A stretch of 64,000 nt of DNA from a cyanobacterium PCC 7702. GTDB taxonomy: Bacteria > Cyanobacteriota > Cyanobacteriia > Cyanobacteriales > Nostocaceae. The notes below the pieces were generated by a model. It was not told where the DNA came from, did not search any database, and was given only the letters and a program-made list of their open reading frames with translations. Position 1 is the first letter of the stretch, and each line of letters opens with the position of its first letter. Where the stretch lies: the NCBI GenBank assembly GCA_000332255.1, contig KB235926.1:2739777-2803776 (forward strand), in the 5' to 3' direction. Positions 26,038-33,983 of this stretch are shown here, in pieces. Position numbers and translations under genes: made by a program.

Positions 26038-27779
26038 TCCATCCTCTCAAACGTCTGCTCAGTTACGGAAAGCAGTATCGCAAATAAATTTGGCTAGCTG
26101 CTAGTTGTTCTGTCCTCAATAAGATTTTTGACTTAGCACCATCAGGACTCATGGGCATTGCGGTAGATGTGGTAGTAAAGCAGCAAGATTCTATCATTGC
26201 CCAGTTAGGAATCAAAGATATTTTTGGACAATTTTTAGTTCTTAGTTTTTTCACGCTTGTTATTTGGGTTTTAGAATCTGTTTTTGAGTATGCTTATGAA
26301 CGACTTTGGCACAATTTAGCGCAAAATATCCAGTACCAGCTGCGTCTGGATGCTTACAAGCATTTGCAGGATTTAGAATTGGCCTATTTTGAGGAACGCA
26401 GCACCGGTAGTTTGATGTCTGTTCTCAGCGACGATATCAATCAACTGGAACGTTTTTTAGATGTGGGAGCTAATGACATTTCCAAGTTACGGTAACATTC
26501 ATAGTTATTGACGGTGCTTTCTTTATTTTGGCTCCTAGCGTGGCGTGTATGGCAATGTTACCTATTCCCTTTTATCCTCTGGGGAACATTTGCTGATCAA
26601 GACGTGCTAGCACCTCGTTATGCTGATGTGTGAGAAAAGGTCAGTTTACTTAATTCTCGCCTAGCTAATAATTTGAGTGGCATTACTACTATTAAAAGTT
26701 TTACTGCAGAAGATTATGAAGTTTCGCGTTTAGCGCTAGAAAGTGAAGCATATCGCCGCAGTAACGCCAAAGCGATTCGACTTTCTACTGCGTATATTCC
26801 TTTGATTATGATGCTAATTTTGGTGGGATTTACAGCCTTGTTATTCTTTGGTAGTTTGGCGGCAATTAATGGCAAAATTACCGTGGTTAAGTATAGAGTT
26901 TTAGTATTTTTAATTCAGCGATTGTTGTCACCTTTAACTAGATTAGGCGATACTTTTGACCAATATCAAAGAGCAATGCCTTCTACAAATCGGGTCATAA
27001 ATTTGTTGGATACTCCCATTACTATAGAGCCGGGAAGTGTACCTTTATGCTGCCAACAAGTGCGGGGAGAAGTAAAATTTCAGGATGTGAATTTAGTCTA
27101 TCCGGGTAGACCACCGCTGATTAAGAATTTGTCATTGGTAATTCCCGCTGGAAAAACGATCGCTATTGTTGGTTCTACTGGTTTTAGCAAAAGTACTTTA
27201 GTTAAACTTTTATTGCAATTTTACGAACTACAAGCAGGTAAAATCATCCTTAACGGTTTTGATATTCCAAAGCTGAGATTGTGAGATTTGCACAGGTGCA
27301 TTGGCTTGGTCAGTCAGGATGTCTTCTTATTTCACGGTACCATCGCCGAAAATATCGCCTGTGGAAGTTTCGACACTAGCGAGCGGGAAATTATCACAGC
27401 ACCTAAAATCGCTGAAGCACACGATTTTATTATACATTTACCCCAAGGATACCAGACAGTGGTTGGGGAGCGAGAACAAAAGCTATCTAGCAAACGGCAC
27501 TAGCGTATTGCTATCGCCTGTCCTGTGCTCAAAAATCCTCCAATTTTGATTTTAGATGAAGCTACCTCTGTTGTAGATAACGAGATGGAAGCTGCTATCG
27601 AGCGATCGCTCAAACAAATCACCGCTCACAGAACTACAATTGCCATCGCCCATCGTCTTTCCACGATTCGTAACAGCGATCGCATTTATGTTATGGAGGG
27701 CGGAAAATTTGTAGAGTCCGGAACCCATGCAGAACTTCTAGAACTTGATAGAGTTTATGCTAGACTTTGGTGCCTTTAG
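26038..27779 (+). pseudogene. ABC exporter (MsbA/LmrA-type half transporter), inactivated
   Basis: Joined frames give a complete exporter: HPLKRLLSYGKQYR and the first helices, the transmembrane domain with the coupling region [21 protein letters not shown], a helical stretch around SGITTIKSFTAEDYE, and an ATPase domain. In-frame stops occur near 26083, 26493, 26517, 26630, 27282 and 27501. The Walker A, normally GSTGSGKST, reads GSTGFSKST; the LSGGQ signature is erased (LSSKRH then a stop), while the Walker [14 protein letters not shown] and the switch [14 protein letters not shown] remain. It is therefore dead though still nearly full length. Its substrate cannot be told. Confidence 0.93.
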
Positions 27780-27903
27780 TCTAGTTTGAGGTAAATCGAG
27801 TTACCAAGTCCATTTTTCAGACTTTATTTGAGGGAAGGTAAAGTCGAATTTATTAATTAAAAATTAATAATTTTTAACTCTTCCCTCGCTGCTACTCACC
27901 AGT

Positions 27904-28017
27904 TTAAATACCTAACTGATTGCCGCGTTTATATTGTTTGTATGCAGCATAGAACAGCCCGCCTAGAGTTGCGAAAACAAGACCCAAGACAATACCGTCT
28001 AGTAAGGGTTCAACCAC
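27904..28017 (-). CDS. petG: cytochrome b6f complex subunit PetG
   Basis: This 37-residue single-helix subunit is encoded on the minus strand. Translation from GTG 28017 reads [15 protein letters not shown], then [20 protein letters not shown], the well-known PetG sequence and exact length. AGGAG lies 7 bases upstream of the GTG. PetG is needed for stability of the b6f dimer in the thylakoid membrane. It is divergent from cytM, and its end is 125 bases from the dead ABC exporter gene. It is short enough to be missed by length filters. Confidence 0.95.
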   Translation of the reverse strand: MVEPLLDGIVLGLVFATLGGLFYAAYKQYKRGNQLGI

Positions 28018-28220
28018 TTGCAGTCTCCTTATAGTTTATTAAAGATTTTTTCCTGTTCCCAATCTTACCAGATTCAGCAGCAATTCCCGGGCAGCCAAGA
28101 GTTTTGAAAAAAGACGTCACAAAAGAAAAATACAATTTGTGCTTGCAGACACCATCAAGAACTTTTAAGCTATGTGTATGAAATGAAAAATTTTTGTACA
28201 CCTATTTCGGCAGCAAAAGT

Positions 28221-28598
28221 TTGGATAACCACATTACCGAACCTAAAATTGTGATTCAGCGAATCGCCATAATGGCTCTGGCAATTTTGCTAGCAGTCAT
28301 TTTGGGGATTTTTGCTGTGCGTGCGGTAATAACAACCTCCGACCCCTACGTCAAAACCGTTCTCTCTCTCAAAGGCAACCCTGCTCAAGGAAGTGCTATC
28401 TTCCAAATTAACTGTGCAGGCTGTCATGGCTGGCAGGCTGATGGGCGCGTCGGTCCTAGTTTGCAGGGAGTTTCGAAACGAAAATCACCCTACGGTCTAA
28501 TTCACCAGGTGATTAGCGGTGATACCCCTCCCATGCCAAAATTTCAGCCCAGTCCCCAAGAAATGGCAGATCTTCTCAGCTACTTGGAGACGCTTTGA
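28221..28598 (+). CDS. cytM: cytochrome c M
   Basis: A membrane-anchored c-type cytochrome. An N-terminal helix (RIAIMALAILLAVILGIF) precedes the haem domain with the CAGCH haem-binding motif and the axial methionine in PPMPKFQP. The arrangement and the entry SLDNHITEPKIVIQRIA match CytM of cyanobacteria, a low-potential cytochrome that limits photosynthesis and respiration interplay under stress. No ATG is available upstream; TTG at 28221 aligns best, while TTG 28194 and ATG 28272 are alternatives. It diverges from petG, so both genes are electron-transport components. Confidence 0.85.
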   Translation: MDNHITEPKIVIQRIAIMALAILLAVILGIFAVRAVITTSDPYVKTVLSLKGNPAQGSAIFQINCAGCHGWQADGRVGPSLQGVSKRKSPYGLIHQVISGDTPPMPKFQPSPQEMADLLSYLETL

Positions 28599-28726
28599 TG
28601 TGACGACGCTCGCCCGAGTTGGATAGATACAGCAGGTAGGGAATTGGGAGTTGCTTTATCCCCATCCCACAACCGCACAGCTATCAATTGTTAGCGAATG
28701 GCCACTAGCTTTTGAGTGCTAAACTA

Positions 28727-29893
28727 ATGACTATTGAAGTAGACTACCGCTTTCCTCCGGGCGTAGATCCTTACAAGCAAGCCAAAATTATTGCTGTTGG
28801 ACAAACTGTTGGCACCTGGGATGCACGTTTTGCCCACCGAGAAAAAGCTTTGCGGTCCCATCTAGGAGAAGTTCTGTCAGTGCGAACAGACCCCCAAACA
28901 GGCTGTAGTATTGCGACTGTTTGTTTTCCCGAAGCAAATGTGGAAAATGATATTTCTAGCTTGCTTGTAATGATATTTGGTAAATACTCTATGGCAGGTG
29001 CGGCAAAGATAGTTGCAGTACGCTTGCCACAAAACTACGGTCTGCGTCCAAAACTGGGTATTGCTGGTATTAGAGAACGCCTTGGGGTATATGACCGTCC
29101 CTTGATTATGGCCATTTTTAAACCAGCGCTGGGATTGTCGGCAACTGACCACGCTGCCATTCTCGCAGAAGTTGCTGATGCTGGACTGGATATTATTAAA
29201 GATGACGAAATTCTTGGCGACCTCGACATTGCTCCGACGTTGCAGCGCCTTGATGCCTGTCGGGAAGTAATTGAACGGGTAAAACAAAAAACCGGACGTA
29301 CCTTATTATATGCTATTAACCTCACAGGTAGGGCAGATACATTATTAGAAAAAGCACGTCTTTTAGTGCGTCAAGGTGCAAACGCTCTGTTGCTAAACGT
29401 TCTTTGCTATGGCTTTTCGGTACTAGAAGCTTTGGTAGCCGATGCAGAGATTCAAGTTCCTATTTTTGCCCATCCGGCTTTTGCTGGAGCAATATGTGCT
29501 GCTTCCGACCACGGAATGGCATACTCGGTGATATTAGGAACCCTTATGGCCCATGGTGGCGCGGACGCGGTGCTGTATCCTGCCCACTATGGTAGTTTAC
29601 CGTTCGATGCATCCGAAGAAGGTAGAATCAGAAATATTTTGCGTGAGCGTAACGTTTTTCCCGTACCTTCTGCAGGCATTCATCCCGGTATTGTACCCAA
29701 AGCTTTAGCAGATTACGGACAACAAGTTATACTAAACGCTGGCACGGGTATAATGGAGCATCCCGATGGCGCTGCTGCAGGTGTAACAGCATTTTTTGAA
29801 GCTTTAGAACGTGCAACAAAGGGCGAGTCTTTTGCTCTAGAAGCTTTACCGCCAGGACCGCTGCGCCGGGCTGTGGAAAAATGGGGAAGTTGA
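28727..29893 (+). CDS. RuBisCO-like protein (form IV), MtnW-type enolase candidate
   Basis: The 388-residue protein has the RuBisCO large-subunit fold: an N-terminal alpha/beta domain (about 1-115) and a TIM barrel. The barrel retains FKPALGLS (equivalent of the K175 region) and AGLDIIKDDEILGD (carbamylated lysine plus Asp/Glu metal ligands). Loop 6, which normally carries the CO2-stabilising lysine, reads YPAHYGSLPF with no lysine, and SAGIHPGIVP and NAGTGIMEHP replace the SGGIH and GGG phosphate loops. It cannot fix CO2. Some cyanobacterial and Bacillus relatives are 2,3-diketo-5-methylthiopentyl-1-phosphate enolases of methionine salvage. ATG 28727 is preferred over TTG 28712. No salvage genes are adjacent. 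Confidence 0.9.
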   Translation: MTIEVDYRFPPGVDPYKQAKIIAVGQTVGTWDARFAHREKALRSHLGEVLSVRTDPQTGCSIATVCFPEANVENDISSLLVMIFGKYSMAGAAKIVAVRLPQNYGLRPKLGIAGIRERLGVYDRPLIMAIFKPALGLSATDHAAILAEVADAGLDIIKDDEILGDLDIAPTLQRLDACREVIERVKQKTGRTLLYAINLTGRADTLLEKARLLVRQGANALLLNVLCYGFSVLEALVADAEIQVPIFAHPAFAGAICAASDHGMAYSVILGTLMAHGGADAVLYPAHYGSLPFDASEEGRIRNILRERNVFPVPSAGIHPGIVPKALADYGQQVILNAGTGIMEHPDGAAAGVTAFFEALERATKGESFALEALPPGPLRRAVEKWGS

Positions 29894-30199
29894 AATAGGG
29901 TCCTTAGTTTTTAGTTATCGCACCTTCACCTCCTCAATCTCAATGTTACATCTTTGTATATTTCTAATCTTATTATATGAGCAAATGGTAATATAGTGAA
30001 TATAATTAACAACAATCAAAACAGTCATCACGTGAATGAATCAAGCAAGCGATCGCCTGCAAAGTAAAGGAAATTAGTGAGGAAGTGGCGACAAAATAGC
30101 CAAACACATAGCAAGGTGGTATTGACTGAAATCCGCAAAGACAGCAATTTCTAGAACCAAAACTGATGGAATGTTCCCCAACTAACGGGAGAAAATACT
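29894..30199. other. spacer before the ETHE1-like gene
   Basis: About 300 bases with no gene. A HIP1 site occurs near 30050, and AACGGGAGAAAA just before 30200 serves as the ribosome site for the next gene. Confidence 0.5.
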
Positions 30200-30892
30200 A
30201 TGTTTTTCAGACAATTATTTGACAAAGAAAGCAGTACTTATACTTATTTGATCGCTGACCGGGAAACCCAAGAAGCTATCTTAGTCGATCCAGTATTGGA
30301 ACAAGTCGAACGCGATTTGCAGTTACTCGCAGAATTGGGTTTCTCTTTGCGTTACTGTGTAGAAACGCACATCCACGCAGACCATATAACAGGTACGGCG
30401 AAATTGCGACTTCGTACTGGTTGTTTGGGAATTGTCCCGGACAAAGCTCAAGCTAGTTGTGCAGATCGCCACATTAAAGACGGAGAAATCTTGCAATTGG
30501 CTAGCGTAACAATTAAGGCGATCGCCACACCCGGTCATACAGATAGCCACATGGCGTATCTAGTCAATCAAGAGCGAGTTTTAACTGGAGACGCCTTATT
30601 TATTCGCGGTTGCGGACGAACTGACTTTCAAAGCGGTGATGCAGGAACTTTGTTTGATTCAGTGACGCAAAAATTATTTACCTTACCAGATGAAACCTTA
30701 GTGTATCCCGGTCATGATTACCGTGGACATACAGTATCTACCATTGGAGAAGAAAAACACTGGAATCCCAGATTCGCAGGAAGAAATCGCCAAAACTTTA
30801 TTGAATTCATGAACAGTTTAGACTTACCTAAACCACAAAAAATAATGGAAGCAGTTCCCGCTAACGAACATTGCGGTAACCTAGTTTTTTAG
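30200..30892 (+). CDS. ETHE1-like persulfide dioxygenase (metallo-beta-lactamase fold)
   Basis: The 230-residue protein carries the metallo-beta-lactamase metal site THIHADHITG, then TPGHTDSHM, TGDALFIRGCGRTDFQSGD, and YPGHDYRGHTVSTIGEEK with NPRF. The RGCGRTDFQ block is diagnostic of ETHE1-type non-haem iron enzymes that oxidise glutathione persulfide to sulfite. It is the single-domain form with no rhodanese fusion. The ATG at 30200 has GGGAG upstream. It sits alone on its strand with spacers of 300-400 bases on each side, so a partner such as a sulfide:quinone reductase is not nearby. Confidence 0.9.
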   Translation: MFFRQLFDKESSTYTYLIADRETQEAILVDPVLEQVERDLQLLAELGFSLRYCVETHIHADHITGTAKLRLRTGCLGIVPDKAQASCADRHIKDGEILQLASVTIKAIATPGHTDSHMAYLVNQERVLTGDALFIRGCGRTDFQSGDAGTLFDSVTQKLFTLPDETLVYPGHDYRGHTVSTIGEEKHWNPRFAGRNRQNFIEFMNSLDLPKPQKIMEAVPANEHCGNLVF

Positions 30893-31276
30893 AAACTAAA
30901 ATCGCCATGCTCACTTGGTATTTACGATAGTTATTCCTGGCAGCAATCTTAACTCGCTGGCAGGATTTTTTGGGTATCTTAAGTGAAATTAATAATAGTT
31001 TTAAAGCCGCTCAGAGAAACAAAATTTTTCGATATACCAGCTTTGGTTCTAAACTTAGTTGCGGTACCTGCACCTTCTTGTTCGTTCTTCGATATGCAAA
31101 TAATAGGTTGAAATTATAAAAATAAGAATAAAGTCTATTAATTGTCAATCCTCATAACTACATTAGTTTGAACGAAAGCAGGTAGAATATAAATAATCAA
31201 TGCGTATCATTTGATAAATACTGTCAAAAATAAAGCATTGGAATCAGAAATTAAAAGTTAAAAGTCCAAAACACTG
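30893..31276. other. AT-rich spacer before rtcA
   Basis: About 385 bases in which I see no gene, repeat or RNA signature. It must include the rtcA promoter. Confidence 0.5.
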
Positions 31277-32341
31277 TTGTCTGTGCATCACCACTGTATT
31301 CATATTGACGCTTCCTACGGTGAAGGAGGAGGACAGATTCTTCGCACTTCCCTAAGTTTAGCTGCTATTACTGGTAATCCTATCAGTATTTATAATATTC
31401 GCGCTCGACGCGAAAAACCAGGGCTAGCTGCTCAACACTTAACAGCTGTTCGTGCTGCTGCAGCGATTTGTCATGCTCAGGTGCAGGGTGATGCTTTAGG
31501 TTCCATGACGCTGGAATTTATTCCTAGTGATGCTGCAAAGGCGGGAAATTATACCTTTGATGTTGGTGAAGCACGAGAAGGTGGTTCTGCAGGTGCTATT
31601 AGTCTGGTATTGCAGACAATTCTCCTACCTCTTGCATTGGCAACTGGTAATTCCCAGGTAATACTGCGAGGAGGAACTCACGTCCCTTTTAGCCCGCCCA
31701 TGACTTATATTGAGCAAGTATACTTACCAATCCTCAGACGAATGGGTATACAAGTGCAGGTAGAATTGGGTGCTTGGGGATGGTATCCTCGAGGCGGGGG
31801 TATAGCAAAGTTAATGGTAAGTGGCGGTAGAAAACCAAGCGGAATAAAGTTGGTGCAACGCGGTGCTTGGCATCAGGTAAGCGGATTAGCAGTAGTAACA
31901 GAACTACCTTCCCACATTCCACAACGAATGGCAATTCGTGCTGAAAATATATTACAAGAGGCAGGATTAAAAGCTACTGTGCAACCACTGCGATATAAAG
32001 GAATTGCTCCGGGAGCAGGTTTATTTCTTACTGCTGAGTATGAAAATACTTTAGCTGGATTTAGTGCTTTAGGGCGCGTAGGTTTACCAGCAGAAAAAGT
32101 AGCTCAAATCGCTTGCAACGAATTGCTGAAGTTCCATCAAACCGGTGCAGCAGTGGACGAACATTTAGCGGATCAGTTGTTGTTACCAGCTGCTTTAGCT
32201 ACAGAAGAAAGTAAGTACCAAGTAGCAAAAGTAAGCATGCACTTGATAACCAATGCTTGGGTAATAGAAAAATTTGGATTGGCAAGGGTAATAGTGGATG
32301 AAGTAGAAAAGATGGTGACAGTACAACCTCTATATGACTGA
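31277..32341 (+). CDS. rtcA: RNA 3'-terminal phosphate cyclase
   Basis: The 354-residue enzyme converts an RNA 3'-phosphate to a 2',3'-cyclic phosphate via covalent AMP transfer. The family blocks HIDASYGEGGGQILRTSLSL at the N-terminus, RARREKPGLAAQHLTAVRA, GGTHVPFSPPMTYIE and the C-terminal VDEHLADQLLLPAAL, which carries the adenylylated histidine, are all intact. The first available start is TTG 31277 and a GTG at 31283 is equally possible; neither has a clear ribosome site. No rtcB or rtcR is adjacent, so it is not in the E. coli-like rtc operon. Confidence 0.93.
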   Translation: MSVHHHCIHIDASYGEGGGQILRTSLSLAAITGNPISIYNIRARREKPGLAAQHLTAVRAAAAICHAQVQGDALGSMTLEFIPSDAAKAGNYTFDVGEAREGGSAGAISLVLQTILLPLALATGNSQVILRGGTHVPFSPPMTYIEQVYLPILRRMGIQVQVELGAWGWYPRGGGIAKLMVSGGRKPSGIKLVQRGAWHQVSGLAVVTELPSHIPQRMAIRAENILQEAGLKATVQPLRYKGIAPGAGLFLTAEYENTLAGFSALGRVGLPAEKVAQIACNELLKFHQTGAAVDEHLADQLLLPAALATEESKYQVAKVSMHLITNAWVIEKFGLARVIVDEVEKMVTVQPLYD

Positions 32342-33010
32342 CAAAAAGATAAATTCATCTGTAAAAGTTCAAAAAGTAATTTTCGCAGATGGCGCGGATA
32401 CAAATAACTTGGTGGGGTTACTCAGTGTACTCAAGCGCCTACATGCATCAAAATATTTGTAATTTTAGTATTTTAGTGTTCGAGAATCTCACAATCAAAT
32501 ACCCTTGCATCAACTCACAATTGCAAGAGTATGCAAGAGTATCTCCCTGATGAGGCCTCAAGAAAGTATCGCAGGCTTTATTTGTATTGTCATAATAATC
32601 ACTTTAATAGATTTAGACTATCATTTAAATCGAAAAAACGTTTGCATCTATTTATTTATTCACATAAACTGAAATTGTGAAAGCAAAAACTTTTTGAACA
32701 GACCAACGATCAAAAGACTGGAGATGATTTATTGAATTAATAGACAACACTGACCTTGAAAAGTAAAACTTTTAAAATTTACTTAATTGAGATAGTAAAC
32801 GCTGATTAAAAGCTGAGAAAGTAGCCTTGATTTTAAATATTTATTATTGGGTAAAAATGCAATAAATGCAATTGATTTCAAAACTAGCTCGAAAATAATA
32901 TGAAAAATACAGGAAAAGCAAGATAAATTTTCCAACTAGAGCTTATTTCCATATCTAGATAATTGAGAAGAATTGACTAAATTTACAAAAAAATAGGAGG
33001 TTAGCCGAAT
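32342..33010. other. long AT-rich spacer
   Basis: About 670 bases with no acceptable gene. The only pattern seen is a tandem pair of TGCAAGAGTA (32522-32541). The AGGAGG ribosome site of the next gene is at 32996-33001. Confidence 0.5.
32996..33001 (+). promoter_or_regulatory. strong ribosome binding site of the lipoprotein gene
   Basis: AGGAGG, 9 bases ahead of the ATG at 33011, is the best Shine-Dalgarno in the area and fits a highly translated exported-protein cluster. Confidence 0.7.
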
Positions 33011-33562
33011 ATGATTTCTACCCAGACTTTATCAAAAGTTACTATTTTGCCAGTGTTGTTAATACTGGTTTTGACTTTGGGTGTGGCTTGTAGCAATCAA
33101 TCCGCAAGTGATGCTGATTCTATATATGGTTCTGCAGTTAGCACAACTACATCCCCAACTTCTGCTAGTAGTATTAGTAAAAGCTCTACAACTAGCAGAG
33201 TGACTTCCTTAGCTGAAAGTCATTGGTCTGCGATCGCCCGAGGTGATTTAGCAAAAGTAATGTCTCAGTATGGCGAATCACCCACTTTGCATTGGATAGG
33301 CGGTCCACTAGCAGGAGAATATCAAGGGAAAGAGAAAATTCAGGTGGTATGGCAGAAGTTTATTAAAGCCCAAGCACCTTTGAAAACTGTGATTAGCAAT
33401 GTCAAAATCACACCGAAAGAAAGAGGAACAGAGATAGTCAAGGCGTTGGTTATATTCGAAAGTGGCAAAACAAAAATCCCTGTTGACTATACCTTAGTGT
33501 ATAAATCTACCTCTGGTGATTATAAAATTGCCGAAGAAACTTGGAAAATAGTGAAGCCATAA
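33011..33562 (+). CDS. exported lipoprotein with NTF2/SnoaL-like domain
   Basis: The 183-residue product has a signal sequence ending in the lipobox LTLGVAC (cysteine at about residue 27), then a Ser/Thr-rich linker (30-68) and a C-terminal domain (about 70-183) with the SnoaL/NTF2 fold pattern: AESHWSAIARGDLAKVMSQY, GPLAGEYQGKEKIQVVWQKF, and ending KIAEETWKIVKP. It would be lipid-anchored at the membrane, facing the periplasm. SnoaL-like folds bind small ligands or catalyse isomerisations, and no specific ligand can be named. It is the first gene of a three-gene cluster, 17 bases ahead of the DUF305 gene. Confidence 0.82.
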   Translation: MISTQTLSKVTILPVLLILVLTLGVACSNQSASDADSIYGSAVSTTTSPTSASSISKSSTTSRVTSLAESHWSAIARGDLAKVMSQYGESPTLHWIGGPLAGEYQGKEKIQVVWQKFIKAQAPLKTVISNVKITPKERGTEIVKALVIFESGKTKIPVDYTLVYKSTSGDYKIAEETWKIVKP

Positions 33563-33579
33563 AACAAAAATAGGAAAAT

Positions 33580-33927
33580 ATGTTGTCTTTAAACGTACCT
33601 TTTTTACTTTCCCTATCCATTAGTATCCCAATCGCGTCTATAATGATGCACCATTCTACAGTTGCGAATCAGGCTTTTGAGCAAGCAATGATGTCGATGG
33701 ATCGCAAGATGCAGAATGTCAAGATGACTGGAAATCCTGATATTGACTTTGCAGCGATGATGATTCCCCACCATCAAGGAGCAATTGAAATGGCAAAAAT
33801 TGAGTTGCAATATGGAACCGATCCTCGTCTGCGAAGACTAGCACAGGAAATTATCGTCACTCAACAATCAGAAATTGAATTAATGCAGTTAGCCCTAAAG
33901 AGTACGCAATCACCTTCACAAAAGTAA
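33580..33927 (+). CDS. exported DUF305 family protein
   Basis: The 115-residue protein has an N-terminal hydrophobic signal (about residues 2-20) followed by a four-helix DUF305 domain. Its hallmarks are MTGNPDIDFAAMMIPHHQGAIE, broken here as DFAAMMIPHHQGAIEMAK, and IIVTQQSEIELMQ; DUF305 is a ferritin-like fold rich in Met and His. Two Met/His-rich clusters (MIPHH and the MMHH near residue 22) suggest metal, perhaps copper, handling, but this is inference. It is the middle gene of the exported trio, with 7 bases before the next start codon candidate at 33935. Confidence 0.88.
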   Translation: MLSLNVPFLLSLSISIPIASIMMHHSTVANQAFEQAMMSMDRKMQNVKMTGNPDIDFAAMMIPHHQGAIEMAKIELQYGTDPRLRRLAQEIIVTQQSEIELMQLALKSTQSPSQK

Positions 33928-33983
33928 ATCAACTATGCAGAATCGAACGCTCGCCACAATCGCCTTTACTATTTTTTTTTAGT

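Noticed and set aside
32522-32541. Tandem direct repeat of TGCAAGAGTA considered as the start of a CRISPR array or other repeat
   Set aside because: Only two 10-base copies with no spacer; no further repeats follow.
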